Positions 25,026 to 33,953 of a stretch of DNA of 64,000 bases are shown here, piece after piece. Within the stretch, counting starts at the first letter, position 1, and the number at the start of each line of letters is the position of its first letter. This DNA is from Angelobacter sp036557225. Its GTDB lineage: Bacteria > Acidobacteriota > Terriglobia > Terriglobales > Acidobacteriaceae. The translations under genes were made by a program, and so were the position numbers. The stretch is from NCBI GenBank assembly GCA_036557225.1, contig DATBHX010000039.1:17995-81994 (forward strand), read 5' to 3'. A model generated the notes under the pieces. That model did no database searches, had not been told where the DNA came from, and saw only the letters and a list, made by a program, of their open reading frames with translations.

Positions 25026-25523
25026 ATGCCATCGGAAAACACATTTGATATCGTCAGCAAGGTGGACCTGCAGGAGGTCCACAATGCAATCCAGAACGCG
25101 CTCAAGGAAATCCACACGCGCTTTGACTTGAAGGACTCAAAGTCTGATATCCAGCTGGAAGGCAAAGAGGCAGTGGTGCTCAGCTCAATTGACGACTACA
25201 AGCTGAAAGCCGTCAATGACATTCTACAGGGCAAGCTGGTGAAGCGCGGCGTCCCTATCAAGGCCTTGACGTACGGTGTCGTTGAGGCCGCGGCCGGCTC
25301 TACCGTCCGCCAGCGTATCACCCTGCAGCAGGGCATTCCGATCGAAAAAGCGCGCGAGATCGTCAAGGTCATCAAGGACTCCAAGAAAAAAGTCCAGGCT
25401 TCGATCCAGGGAGACACGGTGCGCGTCAGCGGCAAAGATCGCGACACGCTGCAGGAGATCATCTCCCTGCTCCGCGGACGGGACTTTGGCATCGATATGC
25501 AATTCACGAATTATCGCAACTGA
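25026..25523 (+). CDS. YajQ family cyclic-di-GMP-binding protein
   Basis: 165 residues, the usual length for the family. Recognised by the opening NTFDIVSKVDLQEVHNAIQN, the FDLKDSKSDIQLEG strand and the C-terminal SLLRGRDFGIDMQFTNYRN. Some YajQ proteins bind cyclic-di-GMP and act with transcription factors; others are of unknown role, so the ligand claim is by family only. It is 63 bp upstream of the polyprenyl synthase gene and probably shares a transcript with it. Confidence 0.9.
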   Translation: MPSENTFDIVSKVDLQEVHNAIQNALKEIHTRFDLKDSKSDIQLEGKEAVVLSSIDDYKLKAVNDILQGKLVKRGVPIKALTYGVVEAAAGSTVRQRITLQQGIPIEKAREIVKVIKDSKKKVQASIQGDTVRVSGKDRDTLQEIISLLRGRDFGIDMQFTNYRN

Positions 25524-25586
25524 AACAGCGCGCGCGGACAACACAAGCTGCAAGACCCGCAGGTATTACGGAACGATAGGCAAATT

Positions 25587-26573
25587 TTGAGTTCACCGGC
25601 CATATCCGCCAAAGAAGTTTTTGAGCTGCTGCGCGACGATCTCGCCGCCATCGAGCGTGAGTTCGGCCGTGACACCGTCTCCAGTGTGCGCGCGATCACC
25701 GATATCGGCGAACACCTGCGCGCCGGCGGTGGCAAACGCATACGCCCCGCTCTGCTGCTGCTGGCAGCCAAACTTTTTCCCCACGATGAAAAGAGCTCCG
25801 TCCGCCTGGGCGCTGTCGTTGAAATCATTCACACCGCCACGCTCGTTCATGATGACATCATCGATGAAGCCAAAACCCGCCGCGGCCGTCCTGCAGCCAA
25901 CACGCAGTGGGGCAACTCCAAGTGCGTGCTCGCGGGCGACTGGCTTTACATGCAGGCCTTCAAGATTGCCGTCGAGGAACGAAACTTCCGCGTCCTGGAT
26001 GTGCTCATCGACCTCACCCAGCAGATGGTGGAAGGCGAGCTGCTTCAGACGGAGAAGCTGGGCAAATGCATCCGCCTCGAAGAACATTTCGACCTCATCT
26101 TCCGCAAGACCGCCTGTCTGTTTTCCGCTTCCATGCGCCTGGGCGCCATCATCGGCAACGGCAATGAAGAGCAGGAATCGCGCCTGGGAGAATACGGCCG
26201 CAACCTCGGCCTGGCCTTTCAAATCGTCGATGATGTGCTGGACCTCACCGCCTCAGAAGAAGTTCTCGGCAAACCCGTGGCCAGCGATCTGCGTGAAGGC
26301 AAAGTCACCATGGCAGTGATTCATGCGCTCGAGCATTGCACCGCAGCCGAGCGCAAACTGGTGGAAACAGTTCTCGAGGAGCGGGCCTTCGTAAGCGTGC
26401 AGCATGAGCAGATTCTTGCCATCTTGAACCGCTATGGCTCCATCGCCTACGCTTACGACGCTGCCGCCAAACATGCCGAAGCGGCCCGCAAAGCGATCTG
26501 CTCCTTCCCGCACTCTGAAATCAAACGCGCTCTGCTTTCGATTCCAGACTTTGTGGTAGAGAGAAGCAACTAG
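25587..26573 (+). CDS. Polyprenyl diphosphate synthase (trans-isoprenyl)
   Basis: 328 residues, starting at TTG 25587 as the only sensible codon. The family condenses isopentenyl diphosphate onto an allylic diphosphate to make long-chain prenyl diphosphates (e.g. for menaquinone). The two Asp-rich motifs are present: HDDIIDEAKTRRG (FARM, DDIID) and FQIVDDVLDLT (SARM, DDVLD). Lys/Arg in GGGKRIRPALLLLA bind the isopentenyl diphosphate. Chain length cannot be predicted safely. Lies between YajQ and a DinB gene, all on the plus strand. Confidence 0.88.
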   Translation: MSSPAISAKEVFELLRDDLAAIEREFGRDTVSSVRAITDIGEHLRAGGGKRIRPALLLLAAKLFPHDEKSSVRLGAVVEIIHTATLVHDDIIDEAKTRRGRPAANTQWGNSKCVLAGDWLYMQAFKIAVEERNFRVLDVLIDLTQQMVEGELLQTEKLGKCIRLEEHFDLIFRKTACLFSASMRLGAIIGNGNEEQESRLGEYGRNLGLAFQIVDDVLDLTASEEVLGKPVASDLREGKVTMAVIHALEHCTAAERKLVETVLEERAFVSVQHEQILAILNRYGSIAYAYDAAAKHAEAARKAICSFPHSEIKRALLSIPDFVVERSN

Positions 26574-26592
26574 GTTTTCAGGTGGTATCGCT

Positions 26593-27138
26593 ATGCCGGA
26601 TTTCAATCTGCAAGAAACAATCTCTCTTCTCACACGCACCCCGGCCACGCTCAATGCGCTCTTGCGCGACCTGCCGGAAACCTTGACGCTCCGCAACGAA
26701 GGCGGCAGCAGCTGGACGCCACTCGATATCGTCGGTCACCTGATTCACGCCGACCGTACCGACTGGATGGCACGAGCGAAAAAGATCGTTCAGTTTGGCG
26801 AGACCCAGCCATTCGATCCCTTCGATCGCCTGGGGCAGGTTCGCGAAAGCCAGGGCAAATCATTGGCACAACTGTTGGACGAGTTTGGACGTGTTCGTTC
26901 GGAAAAGCTGAACGAACTGCGTGGATTGAATCTGCAGCCTGAAGACCTTAAGCGTCGTGGCCGGCATCCTGCGCTGGGAGCTGTTACGCTCGCTGAGCTT
27001 TTGGCAACCTGGGCCACTCACGACCTGACGCACCTGCACCAGATCACCCGGGTCATGGCATATCAGTATCGCGAAGCCGTCGGTCCCTGGAGCGCTTACC
27101 TCGGAGTGCTGCATTGTGAAGGACACAGCGCCGGATGA
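26593..27138 (+). CDS. DinB family protein
   Basis: 181 residues, a four-helix bundle of the DinB/YfiT type. Metal-ligand histidines are visible in LDIVGHLIHADRTDWM, and in LLATWATHDLTHLHQITRVM (His-x3-His pattern). Such proteins bind a divalent metal; some use bacillithiol or mycothiol as cofactor. The ATG at 26593 follows GGTGGTATCGCT, with GGTGG as weak SD. It follows the polyprenyl synthase gene by 19 bp. Two palindromic repeat hairpins (27186-27237) lie after its stop. Confidence 0.8.
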   Translation: MPDFNLQETISLLTRTPATLNALLRDLPETLTLRNEGGSSWTPLDIVGHLIHADRTDWMARAKKIVQFGETQPFDPFDRLGQVRESQGKSLAQLLDEFGRVRSEKLNELRGLNLQPEDLKRRGRHPALGAVTLAELLATWATHDLTHLHQITRVMAYQYREAVGPWSAYLGVLHCEGHSAG

Positions 27139-27185
27139 TGAAACGAGCGAGCGACAAATGAGTGTGGGCCGAAGCTGGTAGAAGA

Positions 27186-27237
27186 GCGGCCCTTTAGGGC
27201 CGCGTTAGGATCAAGGTAGATTGGGGCTTTAGCCCCA
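27186..27237. repeat. Pair of short palindromic repeats
   Basis: GCGGCCCT-TT-AGGGCCGC (27186-27203) and TGGGGCT-TT-AGCCCCA (27222-27237) are perfect hairpins with the same TT loop, between the DinB and sigma genes (convergent). They may serve as a two-way terminator. Confidence 0.6.
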
Positions 27238-27247
27238 GCAAAAGAAG

Positions 27248-28498
27248 CTACTGCGCCACCTGCTTTAACCGCTCCTGCAGATAATTCTTTTCCACCTGGT
27301 TGGTCACCAGCCGCAGCGCCGCTGCATACGCCGCAGCCGACTCCGTCCTCCGGCCCAGCCTGCGCAGAATGTCCGCTCGCGCAGCATGAAATAAATGGTA
27401 TTGCTCCAGCTGGCCAGACGCGCCGACCTGCTCAATCTGCGCCAGTCCCGTTTCCAGGCCCTCGCTCATGGCGATGGCCACCGCATGATTGAGCGCCACA
27501 ATCGGCGAAGGCGCAAGCCGCATCAACGCCTCATAAATCCCGGAAATCTCACGCCAATCGGTCTCCGCCGGCGAAGCAGCTTCAGCGTGAACCGCCGAGA
27601 TTGCCGCCTGCAGCTGATAGATTCCCACCCGCCGCATGCGCAGCGCCTTGTTCAGCAAGTCCACACCTTCGTGAATTCTTTCTTTGTCCCACAGCGAGCG
27701 GTCCTGCTCTTCCAGCGTGACCAGCTTGCCCTGCTTGTCCATACGCGCTGCGCGGCGCGAATCATGCAGCAGCATCAACGCCAACAGGCCCAGGTTTTCC
27801 GGCTCATCGGGCAGCAGCTCGCACAGCGTTCTGCCCAACCGGATAGCCTCAGCGCAAAGCTCACGCCGCACCAGTGACTCGCCGACCGTGGCCGCATAGC
27901 CTTCGTTGAAGATCAAGTAAATGACCGACTGCACCGGCCCCAGCCGCTCTGCCAGTTTCGCGCGAGGTGGTACTTCGTAAGGAATTCGAGCTTCGCTGAT
28001 CTTGCGTTTGGCACGAACCAGCCGTTGCGCCAGCGTAGGTTCAGGAACAAGGAACGCGCGTGCGATCTCCGGCGTGGTCAGCCCGCCCAGCGTTCGCAGC
28101 GTCAGCGCGACTTGCGCTTCCTGATGCAGCGCCGGGTGGCAGCAGGTAAAAATGAGCCGCAGACGATCATCGGGAAACGTTATTGCCTCAGCATCAAGCA
28201 TATCGATGTCCTGCGTGTACGTCGTCGGCGTCTCATAGAGCAGCGGTTCCTGTTTTTCCCGGCGTGTGCGCTCGCGACGGCTATAGTCCACCAGCTTGCG
28301 ATGCGCGACTGAAGTAATCCACGCACCGGGGTTTTCCGGAATGCCCTTCGCCGGCCAGTTCGCTACTGCTGCAGTGAACGCCTCCTGCATCGCCTCTTCC
28401 GCGCGGTCAAAATTTCCCGCAATGCGGATCAGCGTGGCGATGATCCGCCCCGATTCCTGGCGGAACACCTGCTCAATCGTGCTGCGGATCTCATCCAT
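27248..28498 (-). CDS. ECF-type RNA polymerase sigma factor with long C-terminal domain (ECF42-like)
   Basis: 416 residues, much longer than ordinary ECF sigmas (about 180). Region sigma2 (residues 10-75, RIAGNFDRAEEAMQEAF and AWITSVAHRKLVDYSRR) and sigma4 (residues 110-165, LRTLGGLTTPEIARAFLVPE) are followed by about 230 residues of helical TPR-like repeats (SLWDKERIHEGVDLLNKALR, ALNHAVAIAMSEGLETGLAQ). ECF42 sigma factors are known to be coded next to a DGPF/YCII protein; here that gene (28491-28898) overlaps the start of this one by 8 bp. There is no anti-sigma gene; the C-terminal domain is thought to take its regulatory role. Confidence 0.88.
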   Translation of the reverse strand: MDEIRSTIEQVFRQESGRIIATLIRIAGNFDRAEEAMQEAFTAAVANWPAKGIPENPGAWITSVAHRKLVDYSRRERTRREKQEPLLYETPTTYTQDIDMLDAEAITFPDDRLRLIFTCCHPALHQEAQVALTLRTLGGLTTPEIARAFLVPEPTLAQRLVRAKRKISEARIPYEVPPRAKLAERLGPVQSVIYLIFNEGYAATVGESLVRRELCAEAIRLGRTLCELLPDEPENLGLLALMLLHDSRRAARMDKQGKLVTLEEQDRSLWDKERIHEGVDLLNKALRMRRVGIYQLQAAISAVHAEAASPAETDWREISGIYEALMRLAPSPIVALNHAVAIAMSEGLETGLAQIEQVGASGQLEQYHLFHAARADILRRLGRRTESAAAYAAALRLVTNQVEKNYLQERLKQVAQ

Positions 28499-28898
28499 GA
28501 CAGCTGGAACTCAGAAACGCTTCCTCCACTTTTTTGTTGGCCGGGACCTCCTGCAGAGGCCGTATCTCCACGCAGCCTTCGAGGCCGCCACATCCGCTGG
28601 GAATCTTTCCCGCCCAGGCAATCGCTTCGTCCAGATCTTTGCAATCCAGAATGTAGTAGCCGGCCAGCTGTTCCCTGGTTTCGGCAAATGGCCCGTCCGT
28701 GATGACCGCCTTCCCATTCTGCTGACGGACCGTTGTCGCCGTGTTGGTGGCCGCCAGCGGTTCGGCTGCTTCCAGGGCGCCCTTGGCGCGCGCTTCCTCC
28801 ATCACCGCCCAATGCCCGTTCATCACCTGCTGCATGTTTTCCTGGGAGTTCTTCGCCAGCACGTCTTCGCGGGTGTAAATCAAGAACATGTAACGCAT
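28491..28898 (-). CDS. YCII/DGPF domain protein partnering the ECF sigma factor
   Basis: 135 residues from ATG 28898 (GAGGAG 5 bases upstream). DGPF motif in VITDGPFAETREQLAGYYIL, and opening MRYMFLIYTREDVLAKNSQE match the family. The C-terminal MRPLQEVPANKK-type tail is variable. It overlaps the sigma gene by 8 bp, indicating translational coupling. In ECF42 systems the YCII protein is transcribed under the sigma factor's control, but its biochemical role remains open. Confidence 0.85.
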   Translation of the reverse strand: MRYMFLIYTREDVLAKNSQENMQQVMNGHWAVMEEARAKGALEAAEPLAATNTATTVRQQNGKAVITDGPFAETREQLAGYYILDCKDLDEAIAWAGKIPSGCGGLEGCVEIRPLQEVPANKKVEEAFLSSSCHG

Positions 28899-28995
28899 AC
28901 GTCTCCTCAATCAATCGTACGGGATGAAGGTGAAGGGAAGCGCCGCAAGCCGCGCCTCCCGGTAATGCAAATATATGCAGAAAAATATCGCAACA

Positions 28996-29532
28996 TTATT
29001 TTACGCGGCGATATTCAATGTTCTCCACAAACTTGGGCTTGCCGTTTTCCTGGAACGTCCACTTGGCCGCGAATTGGCCGGCATCGGTGAATGTGAAAAC
29101 CGCGTTGTGCATATGTCCCACATTCGGGTTGCTCAGGTTGCCCCCGCCCGCAAAGTCGAACACCAGTTGATTGCTGGCCGCATCATAGGGCTCGGCTTGC
29201 ATATGTGGCTGGTTGCCCGCGGTGCAATAGTGCGTCAGCACCAGCCGGCTGCCGTCCAGATGATAGACCGTCAGCATTTCGCCTTCGCCTGGAACGCGCA
29301 CATGCTCCGCCAGGGCGCTACCGTTGGAAAGCACTTCATACGTGACGCTTACTTTGCCGCGCGCGCTGGTGCCTTCCCAGTTGCCCGCCAGCGTTTTCAG
29401 CTTGGCAAAAGCCTCCGTGGCGTTGCTTTCTTTGCCTGCGGCACTGGCCGTGGTCCCGGCCAGACCCAGCCACAATACCGTTGCTGCCAGCGTACCCAGG
29501 GCCCAAATTGAAAGTGATCGAGAGTTGCTCAT
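28996..29532 (-). CDS. Secreted hypothetical protein, lipocalin-like fold suspected
   Basis: 178 residues with signal peptide (LGTLAATVLWLGLAGTTASA). The mature part is mostly beta-strand: LKTLAGNWEGTSARGKVSVT, SALAEHVRVPGEGEMLTVYH and NAVFTFTDAGQFAAKWTFQE. I recall similar proteins in acidobacteria without a function; a lipocalin or DUF1579-like barrel is possible. It runs leftward, about 95 bp upstream of the YCII-sigma pair in the same direction, but with a separate start region. Confidence 0.65.
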   Translation of the reverse strand: MSNSRSLSIWALGTLAATVLWLGLAGTTASAAGKESNATEAFAKLKTLAGNWEGTSARGKVSVTYEVLSNGSALAEHVRVPGEGEMLTVYHLDGSRLVLTHYCTAGNQPHMQAEPYDAASNQLVFDFAGGGNLSNPNVGHMHNAVFTFTDAGQFAAKWTFQENGKPKFVENIEYRRVK

Positions 29533-29691
29533 TTGCTGCCTCCTTAAATTTTCCGGTCAGGATTTCCCATCCTGCTCGCCTGAACGACGCGTGGCCTACC
29601 CGGATTCGACAGAGGCATTTTCGGAATTTTGGGACTTCGCCGCGTTGAGCCTTCGGCAACTCCCTTTTATACTGTTAACCGGAGAACACCT

Positions 29692-30465
29692 GTGCCTCTA
29701 TCAGCAGTCATAGTTGACGATGAGCAGCTTGCCCGTGACGAACTGACGTACCTGCTTAAATCTGTTGACGACGTCAACGTCATCGCGCAGGGCCATAACG
29801 GGCTTGAAGCCATCACCCTGATCAAGGAATTCTCGCCCGATCTTCTATTCCTCGACGTGCAAATGCCCGGTCTCGACGGCTTCGGCGTGATCAAGAAACT
29901 GCTGGACAAAAAGATCCCCATGCCCCAGATCGTCTTCGCCACCGCCTACGATCAATATGCAGTTAAGGCATTTGAAGTCAATGCAATAGATTATCTTCTT
30001 AAACCTTTTGATAAAAAGCGGGTCGGTCAGGCCGTGGAAAAAGCACGTCGTAAAGCCCAAAGCTCGGCCGCCGCCGGAACAGAAAAGCTCGACACATTAA
30101 TGAAGATGCTGGAATCGCAGCGCCCGCAGAATTCCAAAGTCCTGCTGCGCACCGCCGGGCGGCTTCTGCTGGTTGATCAGAAAGACGTCTGCTTTGCCTC
30201 AATTGAGGACGGCATTATCAGCGTTGTAGCCACGAATCTCGAAGGCCAATCTAACTGCCGCACCCTTGAAGAATTACTTGAAGCTCTCGACCCCGAGATG
30301 TTTTGGCGCGCGCATCGCTCGTTTGTCGTCAATATCAATCGCATTAAGGAAGTTGTGCCCTGGTTCAAGAGCTCCTACCAGCTCCGCATGGACGACCGCA
30401 AGCAGACAGAAGTCCCCGTCAGCCGGGCCCAGACAAAAAGACTGAGAGAGCTGTTTGGACTCTAA
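29692..30465 (+). CDS. LytTR family response regulator
   Basis: 257 residues from GTG 29692 (GGAG 8 bases upstream). The receiver domain has the acidic pocket VDDEQLARDE, the phosphoacceptor Asp in LLFLDVQMPGLDGFGV, the Thr/Ala switch in VFATAYDQYAV, and Lys in YLLKPFDKKRV. The DNA-binding LytTR domain occupies the C-terminal 100 residues: RTAGRLLLVDQKDVCFASIE, and VPVSRAQTKRLRELFGL. No histidine kinase is adjacent. Family members bind direct repeats upstream of target genes. Confidence 0.9.
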   Translation: MPLSAVIVDDEQLARDELTYLLKSVDDVNVIAQGHNGLEAITLIKEFSPDLLFLDVQMPGLDGFGVIKKLLDKKIPMPQIVFATAYDQYAVKAFEVNAIDYLLKPFDKKRVGQAVEKARRKAQSSAAAGTEKLDTLMKMLESQRPQNSKVLLRTAGRLLLVDQKDVCFASIEDGIISVVATNLEGQSNCRTLEELLEALDPEMFWRAHRSFVVNINRIKEVVPWFKSSYQLRMDDRKQTEVPVSRAQTKRLRELFGL

Positions 30466-30473
30466 TCGCCGGG

Positions 30474-31574
30474 TTAGCTTCGCCGTATCTCCGGCACGAC
30501 TTTAAATTCCAACCGCTTTGACCCGCGCAAGACCGTCAGTCTGGTCTCTACACCAATCCGCTCTTCGCCCAGCAGACGATGCAGCACATCCACGCCCTCC
30601 ACCGCCTCGCCTTCCAGGCTCACAATCACATCGCCTTCCTGCATACCCGCTTTTTGTGCAGGACTGCCGGGCTCCGCTGCCAGCACCAAAGCACCCGTCG
30701 TGGCCTTCAATTCATAGTGCCGCGCGATCGTCCGATTCAGCGCCGCCGTCTGCGCTTGCACGCCAATGTAGCTGCGCCGCACCTGCCCATGCCGGATCAG
30801 CTTGCTGGCAATGAACTGCGCCGTATTGATCGAGATGGCAAAGCACAGCCCTTGCGCGGGAAGGATCGTGGCGGTGTTCACGCCTACAACCTCGCCCGCT
30901 GAATTCACCAGCGGCCCGCCGGAATTTCCCGGATTCAGCGCCGCGTCGGTCTGGATCACATCTTCAATCAGCCGTCCTGACTGCGACCGCAAGCTCCGTC
31001 CCAGCGCGCTGACCACGCCGGCCGTCACCGTGTACTGAAAGCCGTAAGGGTTTCCGATCGCCACCACCAGCTGCCCTACGCGGATCTTGCGCGAGTCGCC
31101 CAGCTTCACGCTGTGCAGCTCGGGCCCATCGATCCGCAACAGCGCGAGATCCGTGTCCGGATCTTCACCAATCAACTGTGCCTTGAAGTCGCCGGAATCC
31201 GGTGTCCACACCGTGATTCGGCTGCCGCCGTGGACCACATGGCTGTTGGTGAGAATGAATCCATCCGGCGTAAAGATGAAACCGGAACCGCTGCCGCCGC
31301 GTCCACGCTCGTTTTCCACCTGTATGCGGACCACCGCCGGGCTTACCGACTCCGCCACACTCGTGACCACGCGGGAGTAGGCATCCATGGCCTCGGCTTC
31401 GACCGTACGCGCCGTTGCAGGCTGCGTCTCAGCTCCCGGAAAAGAAATCAAATTTAGCTTACTGCTCATACGCTGATTGGATAAATCGGGGTCCGCAAAA
31501 GATTCAGGCGGACCGGTTGCGAAAAGCTCCATCATCGATAGGCGCAATTCGACGGTCATTTCTTCGACTGTCAT
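30474..31574 (-). CDS. Trypsin-like serine protease with PDZ domain (DegP/HtrA-like), no signal peptide
   Basis: 366 residues from ATG 31574; in-frame ATGs at 31559 and 31469 are alternatives, none with a clear SD. The catalytic triad is visible: His in FILTNSHVVHGGSR, Asp in DPDTDLALLRID, Ser in GNSGGPLVNSAG. A PDZ domain fills roughly residues 265-360 (VQAQTAALNRTIARHYELK, GVDVLHRLLGEERIG). HtrA-like proteases usually have a signal peptide or membrane anchor; none is seen here, so this one may be cytoplasmic or need a further-upstream start. It ends 8 bp from the LytTR stop (convergent). Confidence 0.85.
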   Translation of the reverse strand: MTVEEMTVELRLSMMELFATGPPESFADPDLSNQRMSSKLNLISFPGAETQPATARTVEAEAMDAYSRVVTSVAESVSPAVVRIQVENERGRGGSGSGFIFTPDGFILTNSHVVHGGSRITVWTPDSGDFKAQLIGEDPDTDLALLRIDGPELHSVKLGDSRKIRVGQLVVAIGNPYGFQYTVTAGVVSALGRSLRSQSGRLIEDVIQTDAALNPGNSGGPLVNSAGEVVGVNTATILPAQGLCFAISINTAQFIASKLIRHGQVRRSYIGVQAQTAALNRTIARHYELKATTGALVLAAEPGSPAQKAGMQEGDVIVSLEGEAVEGVDVLHRLLGEERIGVETRLTVLRGSKRLEFKVVPEIRRS

Positions 31575-31620
31575 TTCAAGGGACTGAGCGCCCCATACGC
31601 TAGAATGGAATCACCCCGTG

Positions 31621-31709
31621 GCCGGGATGGCGGAACTGGCAGACGCAGCGGACTTAAAATCCGCAGGACCGAAAGGTCTGTGGGGGTTCGAGTCCCCCTC
31701 TCGGCACCA
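31621..31709 (+). tRNA. tRNA-Leu (anticodon UAA)
   Basis: The cloverleaf reads GCCGGGA / TCTCGGC acceptor stem, D-arm with GGCAGAC, anticodon arm GCGGA-CTTAAAA-TCCGC with anticodon TAA, a long variable arm GGACCGAAAGGTC typical of Leu, and T-arm GGGGGTTCGAGTCCCCC. CCA is encoded (31707-31709). A run of seven T follows immediately, probably ending transcription. Confidence 0.95.
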
Positions 31710-31802
31710 TTTTTTTATCCCGAGCGAAGCGAGGGAGCCCTATCGATCGTGTGTCAAATGTTTTTCCTAGATCCCTCGCAAAAAAGCTCGGGTCCCAGCG
31801 TT

Positions 31803-33743
31803 TCATGGGACAAGCAGTTCGTATGCGACGATCTTCCACTGCTCCGCTTCTTTTGCCCAGAGCAGTGTTAAAGCGGCGGAATGGTCGCCCGGCGTCCGCA
31901 GGCTGAAGAGTGTAGCGTAGTAGTTGCCATAGACTTTCTGTTTCGGATCAGGCAACACATCGTAAGGATGCATTGACGACTCCTTGTCACACATGAAGAG
32001 CTCAACCAGATGATTCGGAACAGCAACCACCGTGTACGCATCTTCACCCTCGCGGAGCACTACTTTAAGGTCGTCATGCTCGGGTTGCACCGGTCGCATG
32101 GCATCGCTTAAATGCTGAACTCGGCCAACATCCTGGCCGACAGTGGTCATGGCAGCGCGAAGGTACGAAGCATAGTCGGCGGAAGTGGCTGGAGCCGGCT
32201 TGTCCGGTGCAAGGTAGGCCAATACGCAGCTATTCGATCGCTGCGAAAAATAGGTTCCTGCATGGTCGAAATCGTCGGCCACCAGCCATGAATGCAGAAA
32301 ATCGCGCGCCGCATGCAGGAACTCGGGATCAGCTTTCGCCTGGGTTTCCGTTCGACTGGCCCTGGTCGCCGCGCGCCGTCGGCGCATGTCGGGTGTCTTG
32401 CCTGGCGTGGCTTCTTCGGGTTCTACGTCCCAGGCAATCACCTTCCAGTACTTTCCCTCTTTTTTCCAGAGCAGCGTGACGGCATCGCTTCTTGCTTGCT
32501 GCCCCTTCAGGCGGAAAATGGACGCAAAATAACTTCCATACTTGTTCTTGCTTCCTTCCGCTATCATCTTCTCGAAGTCATCAAAAGCGCGCTCGGGATC
32601 GCAGAGGTACTCCGCAGCCTGGCCGTTGGCGACATGGTAGAGCGAAAACGCTTTCTCATAACGGTGCTTTACCGGCTTCAGATTCTTGTCATGCAAGCTT
32701 AGGGGTTCAGCGGCATCCTCAAGCTTGTTGACCTTTCCCATGGCGCGGTTCACTTCCGCCATTTCGTTGGCTGCGAGGTAAGGAGCCACCCCGGCAGTGG
32801 CGACCTTGCCCGAATCAGGGCCATACTCCTCCAGGCAGGAATATGCGAGTGATGACAGGTAGGCAGCGGAGAAATTGGGTTTCTGGTCCACCAGCCAGGC
32901 AGTGAGGTAATCGGCGGCCGCTGCGTCAAGGCTGTCACTGCCTTTTCGTGGAATAGCCGGTATCTCGCCCTCCACGATGCTCTCCTCTGAAGGTTCGCCC
33001 TGTCCGAGGAATCCGAAGAGGTTCTCCCACCAATCGATCAATCCCCGCCATCGCTGAAGATGTTTTTGTGTGTTGCCTGCGGCTCGAACATCAGAGTTGG
33101 CAGCGGTAAGGTGCCCGTTCACCAGGCCCTGCGGGAATTTCGCGGACCGGTAATCCACGTCAATGTCGGCGTGGCGAGTATCTTTGGCCACGGATACCTG
33201 AATGGAAGGAGTGCCGCCGTCCTGTCGATAATTCAATGGATAGCCATGGTGGTAAACAGTGTTATCGCGGTCGCGGAAGAATTCACTGGAGGCTCTCAAC
33301 TTCTCCACGGCGTCTGGTTTGAGCACGACGTAGACGCGGAATTGCAGATCGCCGCGTGCGCGTGGCACCTTCCCGTTGATCGCTTCAATCGACTGCACCA
33401 GGTCCAGGGCGGTTCCCATGGATTGCCCGGACTTGTCCGTCAGCTTTGTCGTCATCAGCGCGTGGGTGACACCCTCAAAGGTGGTGCGCGTCGAGACCGA
33501 AAACGTGTTGTACTCGGTGGGCGGCGAGTTGTCATGCGTCATCCGGTTGTATTCCGCATACCACTCGTCGATTAATTTCTTTTGCGTGGGATTCAGTTCT
33601 TCATACGTGCCGTGAAATTCCTGCGACACAGCTTGAGTATTCTGGGGACCAACGTCTTGTGCGTTGCCTTGTGCCGAGAGGTTGTGTGCACTCAGCGTTG
33701 CTGCCAGCAAAAGCGCTAAGGGACTCGCGAACCGCCAGAACAT
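31803..33743 (-). CDS. Secreted protein with an internal domain duplication, function unknown
   Basis: 646 residues with signal peptide (LALLLAATLSAHNLSAQ). The first 260 residues are unrecognised. Two repeats of about 170 residues follow: unit 1 from AAADYLTAWLVDQKPNFSAA to DAVTLLWKKEGKYWKVIAWD, and unit 2 from AARDFLHSWLVADDFDHAGT to AALTLLWAKEAEQWKIVAYE. In each, aligned features recur: an early Cys (SLAYSCLEEY and SNSCVLAY), a later Cys (YLCDPERAFD and LFMCDKESSM), and the YGxYxAxxFxLx strand. The units suggest a duplicated NTF2-like or unknown module. The tRNA lies downstream on the other strand. Confidence 0.7.
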   Translation of the reverse strand: MFWRFASPLALLLAATLSAHNLSAQGNAQDVGPQNTQAVSQEFHGTYEELNPTQKKLIDEWYAEYNRMTHDNSPPTEYNTFSVSTRTTFEGVTHALMTTKLTDKSGQSMGTALDLVQSIEAINGKVPRARGDLQFRVYVVLKPDAVEKLRASSEFFRDRDNTVYHHGYPLNYRQDGGTPSIQVSVAKDTRHADIDVDYRSAKFPQGLVNGHLTAANSDVRAAGNTQKHLQRWRGLIDWWENLFGFLGQGEPSEESIVEGEIPAIPRKGSDSLDAAAADYLTAWLVDQKPNFSAAYLSSLAYSCLEEYGPDSGKVATAGVAPYLAANEMAEVNRAMGKVNKLEDAAEPLSLHDKNLKPVKHRYEKAFSLYHVANGQAAEYLCDPERAFDDFEKMIAEGSKNKYGSYFASIFRLKGQQARSDAVTLLWKKEGKYWKVIAWDVEPEEATPGKTPDMRRRRAATRASRTETQAKADPEFLHAARDFLHSWLVADDFDHAGTYFSQRSNSCVLAYLAPDKPAPATSADYASYLRAAMTTVGQDVGRVQHLSDAMRPVQPEHDDLKVVLREGEDAYTVVAVPNHLVELFMCDKESSMHPYDVLPDPKQKVYGNYYATLFSLRTPGDHSAALTLLWAKEAEQWKIVAYELLVP

Positions 33744-33953
33744 CTGCTACTCCGGGCGATCGATTACTTATTCCGAACCAGACCGGCGTAGCCGTGTTGC
33801 CTGTCCCCGGTAAAGATTCGGTGCTCCAGACGGTTGAGAATGTCACCTCGATCTTTGAAAACGCCGGGTCTGGGCACACGATGGCCTCACTGCTCTGCCT
33901 TCGCTCACGTCGCAAGCGGATCAGTGGGAATTCTCACCTCAGCCCCCGGCCCA

